Positions 10,179-19,618 are shown, numbered from the stretch's first letter. The stretch: 64,000 nucleotides of DNA from Falsiroseomonas selenitidurans (GCF_012103215.1 NZ_JAAVNE010000002.1:1-64000), one strand, 5' to 3'. Notes: a model not told the origin generated them from the letters alone. Numbers and translations are program-made.

Positions 10179-10961
10179 TCAGCGCACCAGGTCGCGATAG
10201 GCATGCCAGGTGGCATGGCCCACCAGCGGCAGCACCAGCGCCAGGCCCAGGAAGAAGGGAACCAGCGCCATGGCAGTGAACACCACGATCAGCCCGGCCC
10301 ACAGCGCCATCGCCCGCCAGTTCAGCAGCGTGACGCGGAAGGAGGTGACGATCGCCTCCACCACCGAGATGTCGCGGTCCACGATCATCGGGATGGCGAC
10401 GACGGACATGGCGAAGGCGACGCAGGCAAGCGCGAAGCCGAAGCCGGTGCCGACGATCAGGAAGGGCAGCAGCTGGTCCGACCGCAGCAGGGCCATGGGC
10501 AGCATCTCGATCGCCGGGGAGAAGCCCAGGCCGAAGAAGACGGCGAAGAGCAGCCCGGCAATGCGCACCCAGAACAGGTGCAGCAGCAGCAGCGCCGCCC
10601 CCATCAGGGCAAGCTGGGCGCCGTTGCGGCGGAAGCCGCCCAGGCACAGCAGGAAGCTCACCGGCTCCCCGGCCTCACGCCGCCGGCTGGCCTCGTACAG
10701 CCCGGCGCCGATCAGGGGGGCCACCAGAAAGAACCCGGCGGTGGCCGGCAGCACCGCCCAGGCCACGCCGGCCGACAGCAGCAGGCCGGTCAGCAGCCAG
10801 CCGGCGGCGACCACGGCGGCACCGTAGAGGAAGCCGATATGCGGCAGCGCCATCAGGTCCAGCCAGCCGGCCGCCAGCCAGACCCAGGGCCGGTCCGGCG
10901 GGACGGGGCCCACCAGCGCCGGGCTCGTCGCAGGCACGGGGGATGCGGACACGTCTTGCAT
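10179..10961 (-). CDS. DUF2189 family membrane protein
   Basis: A 260-residue protein with about six membrane helices and a short cytosolic N-terminus rich in Pro and Ala. Segments such as WLDLMALPHIGFLYG, LVAPLIGAGLYEASRR and DVVAIPMIVDRD-like text (VVAIPMIVDRDISVVEAI) match DUF2189, a family of unknown function often found beside cytochrome oxidase genes. Here it is divergent from ccoN, with an FNR/FixK-type palindrome between them, so shared oxygen control is possible. Its stop codon directly abuts that of the RTX gene, so the two converge with no room for a terminator. Function is not known; a role in assembly or membrane physiology at low oxygen is only a guess. Confidence 0.75.
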   Translation of the reverse strand: MQDVSASPVPATSPALVGPVPPDRPWVWLAAGWLDLMALPHIGFLYGAAVVAAGWLLTGLLLSAGVAWAVLPATAGFFLVAPLIGAGLYEASRRREAGEPVSFLLCLGGFRRNGAQLALMGAALLLLHLFWVRIAGLLFAVFFGLGFSPAIEMLPMALLRSDQLLPFLIVGTGFGFALACVAFAMSVVAIPMIVDRDISVVEAIVTSFRVTLLNWRAMALWAGLIVVFTAMALVPFFLGLALVLPLVGHATWHAYRDLVR

Positions 10962-11026
10962 GCGGCTTCGCTTCGTTTCCGGGGTGTTTCCTCGGGCCAG
11001 AATACGCGCGGCGGCGACCGCGGCAA

Positions 11027-11040
11027 TTGATCCGCATCAA
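11027..11040 (+). promoter_or_regulatory. FNR/FixK-type operator (perfect palindrome)
   Basis: TTGATCCGCATCAA is an exact match to the FNR/Anr/FixK consensus TTGAT-N4-ATCAA. It lies about 86 bases before the ccoN start and 65 bases before the divergent DUF2189 start. At the usual -41.5 position it would place the ccoN transcription start near 11075. cbb3 oxidase operons are classic FNR/FixK targets under low oxygen. Confidence 0.85.
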
Positions 11041-11126
11041 GGACGCGAAGCCTCCAAGCGCGTCATCTGCGGCCTGCACACCGGCCAGATTCCGCGACCC
11101 CGGTGTGGCGAGGGGAGAGTATTGCC

Positions 11127-12629
11127 ATGGCTGCAGCAGGCTACGCCGCGAACCTGGCCGGACCGGCCGTGGTGCCGCGGTCCGAGCCCTATGTGGAGGC
11201 CCCTGTCAGGGCCTTCGCGATCGCAACCGTCTTCTGGGGGGTGGCCGGATTCCTGGTGGGCGTGCTGATCGCATCGCAGCTCGCCTGGCCGCTGCTCAAC
11301 CTCGATCTCGAATGGACGACCTTCGGCCGGCTGCGGCCGGTGCACACCTCCGCCGTGATCTTCGCCTTCGGCGGCAATGCGCTGATCTGCACCAGCCTCT
11401 ACGTGGTGCAGCGCACCTGCCGGGCGCGCCTGTTCGGCGGCGACCAGATGGGCTGGTTCCTGTTCTGGGGCTACCAGTTCTTCATCGTCGCGGCCGCGCT
11501 GGGCTACGTCTTCGGCGTGACGCAGGGCAAGGAATATGCCGAGCCCGAGTGGTTCGTGGACCTGTGGCTGACCGTGGTCTGGGTGCACTACCTGGTGGCC
11601 TTCGGCGGCACGATCCTGAAGCGCGAGGAGCCGCACATCTATGTGGCGAACTGGTTCTACCTCGCCTTCATCGTCACCGTGGCGATGCTGCACATCGTCA
11701 ACAACCTGGCGCTGCCGGTCACGCTGGGCCATGCGAAGAGCTACGGCCTCGCCTCCGGCGTGCAGGATGCGATGATCCAGTGGTGGTACGGCCACAACGC
11801 GGTGGGCTTCTTCCTGACCGCCGGCTTCCTCGGCATGATGTACTACTTCATCCCGAAGCAGGCGGACCGGCCGGTCTATTCCTACCGGCTGTCCATCGTG
11901 CACTTCTGGTCGCTGATCTTCCTCTACATCTGGGCCGGCCCGCACCACCTGCACTACACCGCGCTGCCCGACTGGGCGCAGACGCTCGGCATGGTGTTCA
12001 GCGTGATGCTGTGGATGCCGTCCTGGGGCGGCATGATCAACGGGCTGATGACGCTGTCCGGCGCCTGGGACAAGCTGCGCACCGACCCCGGCCTGCGCTT
12101 CTCCGTCACCGCCGTCGGCTTCTACGGCATGTCCACCTTCGAAGGGCCGGTGATGTCGATCAAGGCCGTGAACGGCCTGTCGCACTACACCGACTGGACC
12201 ATCGGCCATGTGCATTCCGGCGCCATGGGCTGGGTCGGCTTCATCACCTTCGGCGCGCTGTACTGGCTGTTCCCGAAGCTGTGGAACAAGCGGGCGCTGT
12301 ACAGCCAGAAGCTGGTGTCCTGGCACTTCTGGATCGCGACCATGGGCATCGTGCTCTACATCACCGCGATGTGGGTCTCGGGCATCCTGCAGGGCCTGAT
12401 GTGGCGCGCCTATGACGAGCTGGGCTTCCTGCAATACGCCTTCATCGAGAGCGTGGCGGCGATGCACCCCTACTACGTGATCCGCATGATGGGCGGCGTG
12501 CTTTACCTGACCGGTGCGCTGATCATGGTCTTCAACCTGTGGATGACGGTGACCCGCACCGAAGCGGCGGATGCGCTGCCGGTGCCGGCCCAGGGCGGCG
12601 CCGCCCCCATCCCCGCCCCGGCCGAGTAA
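11127..12629 (+). CDS. ccoN: cbb3-type cytochrome c oxidase subunit I
   Basis: A 500-residue catalytic subunit that reduces oxygen to water at the haem b3-CuB centre and pumps protons with high oxygen affinity. Expected ligands are visible: His73 in RPVHTSA for low-spin haem, His223 in YGHNAVGFF and the His273-His274 pair in WAGPHHLHY for CuB, and His361/His363 in IGHVHSG for the haems. About twelve hydrophobic segments span the protein. The ATG at 11127 has GGGGAG upstream; a GTG at 11103 in frame lacks one. It heads an eight-gene run, ccoNOQP then ccoGHIS, and lies downstream of a perfect FNR/FixK palindrome, so induction at low oxygen is expected. Confidence 0.97.
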   Translation: MAAAGYAANLAGPAVVPRSEPYVEAPVRAFAIATVFWGVAGFLVGVLIASQLAWPLLNLDLEWTTFGRLRPVHTSAVIFAFGGNALICTSLYVVQRTCRARLFGGDQMGWFLFWGYQFFIVAAALGYVFGVTQGKEYAEPEWFVDLWLTVVWVHYLVAFGGTILKREEPHIYVANWFYLAFIVTVAMLHIVNNLALPVTLGHAKSYGLASGVQDAMIQWWYGHNAVGFFLTAGFLGMMYYFIPKQADRPVYSYRLSIVHFWSLIFLYIWAGPHHLHYTALPDWAQTLGMVFSVMLWMPSWGGMINGLMTLSGAWDKLRTDPGLRFSVTAVGFYGMSTFEGPVMSIKAVNGLSHYTDWTIGHVHSGAMGWVGFITFGALYWLFPKLWNKRALYSQKLVSWHFWIATMGIVLYITAMWVSGILQGLMWRAYDELGFLQYAFIESVAAMHPYYVIRMMGGVLYLTGALIMVFNLWMTVTRTEAADALPVPAQGGAAPIPAPAE

Positions 12630-12640
12630 GGAGAGCCACG

Positions 12641-13369
12641 ATGCGCTGGTTCAATCACGGAACGATCGAGCGAAACCTGATCCTGATGGGCGTGCTCACG
12701 CTCATCACCGTCTCCATCGGCGGCCTGGCGCAGATCGTGCCGCTGTTCACGGTGGAAAGCACGATCGAGCGCGTGGAGGGCGTGCGGCCCTACACGCCGC
12801 TCGAGCTCAGCGGGCGCGACATCTATGTCCGCGAAGGCTGCTACCTGTGCCACAGCCAGATGGTGCGGCCCTTCCGCGACGAGCTGGAACGCTACGGCCA
12901 CTACAGCCTGGCGGCGGAGAGCATGTACGACCACCCGTTCCAGTGGGGCTCGAAGCGCACCGGGCCGGATCTGGCGCGCGTCGGCGGCCGCTACTCGGAT
13001 GACTGGCAGGCGGCGCATCTGCGCAGCCCGCGCGCCGTGGTGCCGGAAAGCGTCATGCCGCCCTACGCCTTCCTCGACCGGCCGCTGAACTACACGGACA
13101 TCGCCGAGCGGCTGCGGGCGCAGGCGGCGGTCGGCGTGCCCTACACGCCGGAGATGATCGCCCATGCGCGCGCCGACCTGGAAGCCCAGGCGCGGCCGGA
13201 GGCGGACCCCACCGGCTTCGCCGGCCGCTACGCCCGTGCCCGCCAGGGCGCCTTCGACGGCGATGCGGGCGTGGTGACGGAGATGGATGCGCTGGTCGCC
13301 TATCTGCAGATGCTCGGCACGCTCGTCCGCTTCAGCGACGTGACGCCCGAACAGCTGCGTCAGCAGTGA
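12641..13369 (+). CDS. ccoO: cbb3 oxidase subunit II, membrane-anchored monohaem cytochrome c
   Basis: A 242-residue subunit with one N-terminal membrane anchor (about residues 12-36) and a periplasmic cytochrome c domain. The haem is bound by Cys67-Tyr-Leu-Cys70-His71, and the distal Met is probably in PESVMPPY. It passes electrons from CcoP to CcoN. The ATG is eleven bases after the ccoN stop and has GGAGAG upstream. The C-terminal [17 protein letters not shown] is typical of the family. It is co-transcribed within the ccoNOQP run. Confidence 0.96.
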   Translation: MRWFNHGTIERNLILMGVLTLITVSIGGLAQIVPLFTVESTIERVEGVRPYTPLELSGRDIYVREGCYLCHSQMVRPFRDELERYGHYSLAAESMYDHPFQWGSKRTGPDLARVGGRYSDDWQAAHLRSPRAVVPESVMPPYAFLDRPLNYTDIAERLRAQAAVGVPYTPEMIAHARADLEAQARPEADPTGFAGRYARARQGAFDGDAGVVTEMDALVAYLQMLGTLVRFSDVTPEQLRQQ

Positions 13370-13380
13370 GGAGCACGGTG

Positions 13381-13548
13381 ATGGACCTGGTCTCTCTGCA
13401 ACCTGTCTTCTCCACCCTCTGGGTGGTCTGGTTCTTCGTTCTCTTCATCGGAATCCTGCTGCGTGTCCTGGCGCCCAGGCGGCGCCAGGAATTCGAGCAG
13501 GCCGGGCAGATCCCGTTCCGTGAAGACCTACCCGCCCGCCGGCGCTGA
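13381..13548 (+). CDS. ccoQ: cbb3 oxidase small subunit
   Basis: A 55-residue protein with one hydrophobic segment (LWVVWFFVLFIGILLRVL) followed by a basic, cytosolic tail. Size, position between ccoO and ccoP, and this topology identify CcoQ/FixQ, which stabilises the assembled oxidase. GAGGAG lies upstream of the ATG at 13381, spanning the end of ccoO. Confidence 0.88.
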   Translation: MDLVSLQPVFSTLWVVWFFVLFIGILLRVLAPRRRQEFEQAGQIPFREDLPARRR

Positions 13549-13561
13549 GGAGTCCCAGCAA

Positions 13562-14434
13562 ATGCCTACCAAGATCGAGAAGGACAGCCTCACCGGCCAG
13601 GAGACCACCGGGCATGAGTGGGACGGGCTGAAGGAGCTGAACACGCCGCTGCCGAAGTGGTGGCTGTACACCTTCTATGCCTGCATCGCCTTCGCCGCCG
13701 TCTGGGTCGTCATCTATCCCGCCTTCCCGTTCCAGGGCGCCACCGGCCTGTCCGGCTGGATCGCCCGCGAAGCGGTGGTGGAACAGCAGCAGGCGGCGCA
13801 GGCGCGCATGGCGCCGATGATGGACCGCGTGCGGGAGGCGACGCCGGAGCAGATCGCGGCAGACCCGGAACTGCGCGCCTTCGCGGTGGCCGGCGGGCGC
13901 ATCGCCTTCGCCAACAACTGCGCCGCTTGCCATGGCGCGGGCGGCCAGGGCGCGGTGGGCGGCTTCCCCTCGCTGGCCGATGACGAATGGATCTGGGGCG
14001 GCACGCATGACGCGATCCGCGCCACCATCACCCACGGCATCCGCGCCGGCGAAAGCGAGGAGGAGCGCGTCAGCATGATGCCGCGCTTCCTGGCGGACGG
14101 CGTGCTGACCGCGGCGCAGGTGGGCGACGTGGCGGAACACGTGCTGTCGCTGTCCGGCCGCGCCACCGATGCGGCGTCCGCCGCGCGCGGCGTGGAGCTG
14201 TTCGCCGAGAACTGCGCCGCCTGCCATGGCGAGCGGGGCGAGGGCAACCGGGATGTCGGCGCGCCCAACCTGTCCGACCGCATCTGGCTGTATGGCGGCG
14301 AGAAGCGCGACATCATGCGCAGTGTCTCCTACAGCCGCGGCGGCGTGATGCCGGCCTGGGGCCCGCGCCTGGATCCCGCCGTGGTCAACATGCTGACCAT
14401 CTACGTCCACGCCCTCGGCGGCGGCGAGAACTGA
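13562..14434 (+). CDS. ccoP: cbb3 oxidase subunit III, dihaem cytochrome c
   Basis: A 290-residue subunit that receives electrons from soluble or bc1-linked cytochromes and hands them to CcoO. A cytosolic N-terminus (WDGLKELNTPLPKWW, a family signature) precedes a membrane helix at about 36-55. Two class I cytochrome c domains follow, with haem sites Cys120-Ala-Ala-Cys123-His124 and Cys218-Ala-Ala-Cys221-His222. Possible axial methionines are in SMMPRF and GVMPAWG. The gene follows ccoQ by 13 bases with AGGAG upstream. Confidence 0.96.
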   Translation: MPTKIEKDSLTGQETTGHEWDGLKELNTPLPKWWLYTFYACIAFAAVWVVIYPAFPFQGATGLSGWIAREAVVEQQQAAQARMAPMMDRVREATPEQIAADPELRAFAVAGGRIAFANNCAACHGAGGQGAVGGFPSLADDEWIWGGTHDAIRATITHGIRAGESEEERVSMMPRFLADGVLTAAQVGDVAEHVLSLSGRATDAASAARGVELFAENCAACHGERGEGNRDVGAPNLSDRIWLYGGEKRDIMRSVSYSRGGVMPAWGPRLDPAVVNMLTIYVHALGGGEN

Positions 14435-14458
14435 CGGCGACGGAGTGAAAGCCGGGTC

Positions 14459-15961
14459 ATGAGCACCATCCAGCCCCCCAACCGCCTGCGCCCCGCCCCC
14501 GCGGCGCCGGCTGCGGCCCAGCCGCTCTACGCCAGCCGCCAGAAGGTCTATCCGAAGGCGGTGGGCGGCACGGTGCGCCGTGCCAAATGGGCGGTGCTCA
14601 TCCTGTGCCTGGCGGCCTACTACATCGTGCCCTGGCTGCGCTGGGACCGCGGGCCGGGGGCGCCGGACCAGGCGGTGCTGGTGGATCTGGCGCATGGCCG
14701 GCTGTTCTTCTTCTTCATCGAGATCTGGCCGCAGGAGGTGTACTTCCTGACTGGCCTGCTGGTGCTGGGCGCCATCGGGCTGTTCGTGGCCACCAGCCTC
14801 TTCGGCCGCGTCTGGTGCGGCTTCGCCTGCCCGCAGACGGTCTGGACCGACCTGTTCATGTGGGTGGAACGGCTGATCCAGGGCGACCGGAACGAGCGCA
14901 TGCGGCTCGACAAGGCGCCGTGGTCCTGGGCGAAGGCGCGCAAGAAGGGGCTGACCCATGCCGCCTGGCTGCTGATCGCGGCGGCCACCGGCGGCGCCTG
15001 GATCATGTATTTCAACGACGCGCCGACGGTGACGGTGGACTTGCTGACCGGTGGCGCCTCCACCGAGGTGTATTTCTTCTTCGCCCTGTTCTCCGGCACC
15101 ACCTATCTGCTGGCCGGCTGGGCGCGGGAACAGGTCTGCACCTACATGTGCCCCTGGCCGCGCTTTCAGGCCGCGATGCTGGATGAGAACTCGCTTGTCG
15201 TCACCTATCGCGACTGGCGCGGGGAGCCGCGGGGCAAGGCCAAGGAAGATGGCGTCGGCGACTGCGTCGACTGCCATGCCTGCGTCAATGTCTGCCCGAC
15301 CGGGATCGACATCCGCGATGGCCAGCAGCTGGAATGCATCGGCTGCGGCCTCTGCATCGATGCCTGCGACGACATCATGAAGCGGCTGGATCGCCCGAAG
15401 GGGCTGATCGCCTTCGAGACGCTGGCCAACCTGGCGGCTTCCACCGCCGCCACGCGCGCGCTGCCGCCGGCGCCCACGCGCTGTGGTGCCGGCATGGCGG
15501 TGCGCCGCACGCCGCGCTTCATCCGCCCGCGCACGCTGCTCTACGCGGCGATGCTGACGGCAGTGGCCGGGGTGATGCTGGGGGCGATGGTGCTGCGGCA
15601 GACCGTGACGCTGTCCGTGCTGCGCGACCGCGCGCCGCTGTTCGTCGCGCTGTCCGATGGCGCGGTGCGCAACGCCTTCACGCTGAAGATCGCCAACAAG
15701 GACCGCGAGAGCCCGGCGCTGGTGCTGGACCTGGTCTCTCCCCAGCCCCTGCAGGTGCAGGTGCAGGAGGCCGCGCCGCTGGGCGGGAACCGCTTCCGCG
15801 TCACCACGCGCGCCGACGGCATCACGCAATGGCGGGTGCTGGCGACCCGGCCGGCGGATGCGGCCCCGCGCGAGACCATGGACATCACCTTCCGCCTGCT
15901 GGACGCGCAGGGCAGGGTGGTGGTCACCGAACACAGCGTCTTCCTGGGGCCAAGGCGATGA
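14459..15961 (+). CDS. ccoG: cbb3 oxidase assembly protein CcoG, membrane ferredoxin-like
   Basis: A 500-residue polyferredoxin-like membrane protein (RdxA/FixG) that is thought to reduce Cu(II) to Cu(I) for CuB insertion. There are several N-terminal helices, an early Cys pair (VWCGFACPQTVW, near 119-124), and two 4Fe-4S cassettes: Cys269/272/275/279 and Cys293/296/299/303. A further helix (about 360-380) and a periplasmic Ig-like C-terminal domain complete the family architecture. The stop overlaps the ccoH start in an ATGA arrangement, giving translational coupling. Confidence 0.95.
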   Translation: MSTIQPPNRLRPAPAAPAAAQPLYASRQKVYPKAVGGTVRRAKWAVLILCLAAYYIVPWLRWDRGPGAPDQAVLVDLAHGRLFFFFIEIWPQEVYFLTGLLVLGAIGLFVATSLFGRVWCGFACPQTVWTDLFMWVERLIQGDRNERMRLDKAPWSWAKARKKGLTHAAWLLIAAATGGAWIMYFNDAPTVTVDLLTGGASTEVYFFFALFSGTTYLLAGWAREQVCTYMCPWPRFQAAMLDENSLVVTYRDWRGEPRGKAKEDGVGDCVDCHACVNVCPTGIDIRDGQQLECIGCGLCIDACDDIMKRLDRPKGLIAFETLANLAASTAATRALPPAPTRCGAGMAVRRTPRFIRPRTLLYAAMLTAVAGVMLGAMVLRQTVTLSVLRDRAPLFVALSDGAVRNAFTLKIANKDRESPALVLDLVSPQPLQVQVQEAAPLGGNRFRVTTRADGITQWRVLATRPADAAPRETMDITFRLLDAQGRVVVTEHSVFLGPRR

Positions 15962-16437
15962 GCGACATTCTGGCGAACGAGGCGGCGCGGCGCAGCCGGT
16001 GGATCCCCTGGGTCTTCGTCGGCGGGATGGCGCTGGTGGTGGTGGTGAATGCGGGGCTGATCTTCGCCTCCATCTCCACCTTCACCGGGGTCACCGTGGG
16101 CCATTCCTACGACCGGGGCCGCACCTACAACCATGTGCTGGATGCCGCCGCGCGGCAGGCGGCACTGGGCTGGCAGGGGCGCGTCACGCTGCGCGACGGC
16201 GTGCTGGACGTGCAGGTGGTGGACCGCGCCGGCGCGCCGGTGGCCGGGCAGATGACCGGCCTGCTGCTGCGCCCGCTGCAGGGCACGGAACTGCCGCTGG
16301 TGTTCCGCGCCACCGGCCCGGGCCATTTCGAGGCCCAGGCCGCGCCGCCTTTGCCCGGGCAGTGGGAGGCGCGGCTGCGCCTGACAGCCGCGGGCGGCGC
16401 GGTGTTCGACCTCCGCCAGCGGGTCCAGGCGCCATGA
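15958..16437 (+). CDS. ccoH: cbb3 oxidase assembly protein CcoH/FixH
   Basis: A 159-residue protein with one N-terminal membrane helix (about 15-40) and a periplasmic Ig-like domain. Motif GHSYDRGRTYNHVLDAAARQ, spanning residues of about 50-70, is typical of FixH, which interacts with assembling oxidase subunits and with CcoI during copper delivery. It overlaps both neighbours by four bases (ATGA), between ccoG and ccoI. Confidence 0.92.
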   Translation: MSDILANEAARRSRWIPWVFVGGMALVVVVNAGLIFASISTFTGVTVGHSYDRGRTYNHVLDAAARQAALGWQGRVTLRDGVLDVQVVDRAGAPVAGQMTGLLLRPLQGTELPLVFRATGPGHFEAQAAPPLPGQWEARLRLTAAGGAVFDLRQRVQAP

Positions 16438-18800
16438 CCAGCCAGGCCGCCGCGCCCGCGCGCTTCGTGCCGGAGCCCGTCGGCCTGTCGCGCGCCGAAT
16501 GCGCGCATTGCGGCGCGGGCCTGGCGCCGGGCCAGGGCGCCTTCTGCTGCCATGGCTGCGCCGGCGCGCATGCGCTGGTGCGCGGCCTGGGGCTGGATGC
16601 CTTCTACCGCCGCCGCGACATGGCGGCCGGCACGCTGCGCCCGCCGGAAAGCCCGCCCGCCTTCGATGCCGAATCCCTGGCGGTGGCGCTGCCGGACGGC
16701 ACGCACCGGCTGGAACTGATGCTGAGCGGGCTGAGCTGCGGCGCCTGCGTCTGGCTGGTGGAACAGGCCCTGGCGGCGGAATCCGATGTGCTGCGCGCCC
16801 GCGCCAGCCTCTCCGCCCGCCGGCTGACCATCGTCTGGCGCGGGCCGGCGGCGCGGGGGCGCGACCTCGCGGCGCTGGTCGCCCGGCTGGGCTTCCGCGT
16901 CGCCCCCTGGTCCCCGGCCTGCCTGCGCGCGGCGGAGGATGCGGAAGGCCAGGCGCTGGTTCGTGCCCTGGGCATCGCCGCCTTCGGCGCGATGAACGTG
17001 ATGCTGGTCTCCGTCGCCGTCTGGGTCGGCGGCGACATGGGGGAGCAGACGCGCGCCCTGATGCACTGGCTGGCGGCGCTGATCGGCCTGCCCACCGTGC
17101 TGGTCGCCGGCATGCCCTTCTACCGTTCCGCCTGGCAGGCGGTGCGGGCAGGGCGGGCGAACATGGATCTCGCCGTGTCGCTCGGCGTGGTGGCGACCAC
17201 GGCGATGAGCCTGAGCGAGGCGTTCCGCAACGGCCCCTACACCTGGTTCGACGGCGCGACCGCGCTGCTGGCGCTGCTGCTGGCCGGAAGGGTGCTGGAC
17301 CGCGGCATGCGGCGCCGCGCGCGCCAGGCGGTGGCGGAGCTGCTGGCGCTGCAGGAGGGCAGCGTGGCGCTGCTCTGCGCGGATGGCACCACCCGCGCCG
17401 TGCCGGCCGAAAGCGTGCAGGCCGGCGACCGCATCCTGCTGGCAGCCGGCGAACGCCTGCGGCTGGACGGGCGGTCGGCGGAGCCGGTGGTGCTCGACCT
17501 CAGCGCCACCACGGGCGAATCCGTGCCGCGCCATTTGCCGGCGGGGGAGGTGCTGCCGGCCGGCGCGGTGAACATGGGCCCGGCCTTCACGCTGCAGGTG
17601 ACCGCGGCGCTGCGCGACGGCTCGCTGGCCGCGCTGGGGCGGCTGCTGGAACGGGCGGAGCAGGGCAAGGGGCGCTTCGTCTCCATCGCCGACCGCGCCG
17701 CCCGGCTCTATGTGCCGGTGGTGCATGCGGTGGCGGTGGCGACCTTCCTCGGCTGGTGGCTGGGCGTCGGCGTGGAATGGCAGGTGGCGCTGGTGCCGGC
17801 GGTAGCCGCGCTGATCGTCACCTGCCCCTGCGGCCTGGCCATCGCCGTGCCGGCGGTGCAGGTGGCGGCCGTCGGCGCGCTGTTCCGGCGCGGCGTGCTG
17901 GTGGCCTCCTCCACGGCGCTGGAGCGGCTGGCCAGCGCGGACCATGTGGTGCTGGACAAGACCGGCACCCTGTCCGAAGGCCATCCGGAGCTGGTGCCGA
18001 ACCCGCTGCGCGACCCGGCGCTGCTGCGCCAGGCGGCGGGGATGGCGCGCGGCAGCCGGCACCCGCTCGCCCAGGCGCTGCTGCGCGCCTGCCCGGATGC
18101 GCCGGTTGAGGACGGGGTGGAGGAGGTGGCCGGCTACGGCCTGCGCAAGGGCGCGCTGCGCCTGGGCAGCGCGGTGTTCTGCGAGGTGGCGGAGCCGCTC
18201 GATTCGGGCATGAGCCTGTACCTGGCCCGCCCGGGGGAGGCGCCCGTCGCCTTCCACTTCACCGATCGCCTGCGGGCGGACGCCGCGGCGGTGGTGGCCG
18301 GGCTGCAGGCGCTGGGCCTGGAGACGGAGCTGCTCTCCGGCGATGCGCCCGGCAGCGTGGAGGCGGCGGCGCTGGCCACCCGGATCGGCCCCTGGCAGGC
18401 CCGCGCCACGCCGGCGGACAAGGCGGCGCGGGTGGAGGCGCTGCGCGCCGCCGGCAGCCGGCCGCTGATGGTGGGGGATGGCATCAACGACGCCGCGGCG
18501 CTGGCGCTGGCGCATGTCTCCGCCAGCCCGGCCAACGGCACGGACATCGCCCAGGCCACCTCCGACATCGTGCTGCGCGGCGACGGGCTTTCGGCCCTGC
18601 CCTATGCCATCACCGTGGCGCGGCGGGCGCAGCGGCTGGCGCGGCAGAACATCGCCTTCAGCCTGGCCTACAACATCGTCGCCGTGCCGGCCGCGGTGCT
18701 CGGGCTGGTGACGCCGCTGATCGCCGCGGTGGTGATGGCCAGCAGTTCCATCATCGTCATCCTCAACGCCCTGCGTGCGGGGAAGGAGGCTGCATCATGA
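16434..18800 (+). CDS. ccoI: copper-translocating P1B-type ATPase for cbb3 assembly
   Basis: A 788-residue copper pump that supplies Cu to the oxidase. The N-terminus has an extra Cys/His cluster (CAHCGAGL at 23-30 and CCHGC near 38-42), then a heavy-metal domain with Cys102/Cys105 (SCGACVW). The membrane motif Cys-Pro-Cys is at 464-466, the phosphorylated Asp508 is in DKTGT, the actuator TGES is near 365, and the hinge GDGIND is at 681-686. The architecture matches FixI/CcoI rather than CopA, since CcoI enzymes carry the additional N-terminal cysteine cluster. It overlaps ccoH and ccoS by ATGA junctions. Confidence 0.95.
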   Translation: MTSQAAAPARFVPEPVGLSRAECAHCGAGLAPGQGAFCCHGCAGAHALVRGLGLDAFYRRRDMAAGTLRPPESPPAFDAESLAVALPDGTHRLELMLSGLSCGACVWLVEQALAAESDVLRARASLSARRLTIVWRGPAARGRDLAALVARLGFRVAPWSPACLRAAEDAEGQALVRALGIAAFGAMNVMLVSVAVWVGGDMGEQTRALMHWLAALIGLPTVLVAGMPFYRSAWQAVRAGRANMDLAVSLGVVATTAMSLSEAFRNGPYTWFDGATALLALLLAGRVLDRGMRRRARQAVAELLALQEGSVALLCADGTTRAVPAESVQAGDRILLAAGERLRLDGRSAEPVVLDLSATTGESVPRHLPAGEVLPAGAVNMGPAFTLQVTAALRDGSLAALGRLLERAEQGKGRFVSIADRAARLYVPVVHAVAVATFLGWWLGVGVEWQVALVPAVAALIVTCPCGLAIAVPAVQVAAVGALFRRGVLVASSTALERLASADHVVLDKTGTLSEGHPELVPNPLRDPALLRQAAGMARGSRHPLAQALLRACPDAPVEDGVEEVAGYGLRKGALRLGSAVFCEVAEPLDSGMSLYLARPGEAPVAFHFTDRLRADAAAVVAGLQALGLETELLSGDAPGSVEAAALATRIGPWQARATPADKAARVEALRAAGSRPLMVGDGINDAAALALAHVSASPANGTDIAQATSDIVLRGDGLSALPYAITVARRAQRLARQNIAFSLAYNIVAVPAAVLGLVTPLIAAVVMASSSIIVILNALRAGKEAAS

Positions 18801-18973
18801 ATGCGCTGATCGTGCTGGTGCCGATGGCCCTGCTGCTCGGCCTGCTGGGGCTGGCGCTGTTCCTGTGGACGCTGCGCAGCCGCCAATACGAGGATCTGGA
18901 CGGCGCCGCCGCCCGGATCCTGTTCGACGACCCACCCAAACACGGCCTGCCTGGAAAGGGAAAGCACCCATGA
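18797..18973 (+). CDS. ccoS: cbb3 oxidase maturation protein CcoS
   Basis: A 58-residue protein with one membrane helix (residues 4-25) and then SRQYEDLDGAAARILFDD, which is the CcoS/FixS signature. CcoS is needed for haem b and CuB insertion into CcoN. It overlaps ccoI by four bases and the next small gene by four bases. The C-terminal tail is Pro/Lys/Gly-rich. Confidence 0.92.
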   Translation: MNALIVLVPMALLLGLLGLALFLWTLRSRQYEDLDGAAARILFDDPPKHGLPGKGKHP

Positions 18974-19146
18974 TCTATTTCACCGGCCTCTCGGCCCTCA
19001 TCGCCCTCATTGGCCTGGCCGCCGCCGCCGCGGCGCAGGACCCGGTGCTGTCCACCTTCGGCCTGGCGCTGTTCGGCTTCGGCGTGCTGTTCGGCCTGTT
19101 CCTGGTGAAGCAGCATTTCGACGCGCGGGACGCGGCGCGGCACTGA
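18970..19146 (+). CDS. membrane microprotein coupled to ccoS
   Basis: A 58-residue protein with two hydrophobic segments (FTGLSALIALIGLAAAAAA and STFGLALFGFGVLFGLFLV) joined by a short polar loop, ending in KQHFDARDAARH. The ATG overlaps the ccoS stop as ATGA, the same coupling used through ccoG-ccoH-ccoI-ccoS. I do not recognise a named family. Place and coupling suggest a role in cbb3 assembly, stability or regulation, but nothing in the sequence proves it. It is the last gene of the run and converges on the Lrp-type gene 16 bases away. Confidence 0.7.
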   Translation: MIYFTGLSALIALIGLAAAAAAQDPVLSTFGLALFGFGVLFGLFLVKQHFDARDAARH

Positions 19147-19162
19147 GACAACCGGCCCGGCG

Positions 19163-19618
19163 TCACGCCGGGACCGGCGACAATTCCTGCTTCAGCCGCC
19201 GCAGCGCGAAGCTGCTGCGGGTGTGGCGGATGCCGGGCAGGCGGTACAGGCGGTCGCGCAGCAGGCGTTCATAGCCCAGCGTGCCGCCGACCGCGGCCTT
19301 GATCATGTAGTCGTACTCGCCCGTCACCAGGTGGCATTCCAGCACCTCCGGAATGGCCTGCACCGCCTCCTCGAACCGGCGCAGGCTGTCCTCGTCGTGG
19401 CGTTCCATCATCACCTCGATGAACACCGTGTCCGGCAGGCCGAGCGCCGCCTGGTCCAGGATGGCGGCATAGCCCTGGATGATTCCGGCCTGTTCCAGCC
19501 GCTTCACCCGCGTCCAGCAGGGGGAGGCGGAAAGCCCCACCTCCTCCGCCAGTTCCGCATTGGTCAGCCGCCCCTTGCGCGCCAGGGTGCGGAGGATCCG
19601 TTTGTCGATCGCGTCCAT
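19163..19618 (-). CDS. Lrp/AsnC family transcriptional regulator
   Basis: A 151-residue feast/famine regulator. An N-terminal winged helix-turn-helix (DKRILRTLARKGRLTNAELAEEVGLS) is followed by SPCWTRVKRLEQAGIIQGY, and then an effector-binding RAM domain with the GEYDYMIKA motif. Such proteins form octamers, bind amino acids and often control the adjacent divergent gene. Here that gene is the indolepyruvate oxidoreductase, 111 bases away, so an aromatic amino acid is a likely effector (inference). Confidence 0.92.
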   Translation of the reverse strand: MDAIDKRILRTLARKGRLTNAELAEEVGLSASPCWTRVKRLEQAGIIQGYAAILDQAALGLPDTVFIEVMMERHDEDSLRRFEEAVQAIPEVLECHLVTGEYDYMIKAAVGGTLGYERLLRDRLYRLPGIRHTRSSFALRRLKQELSPVPA

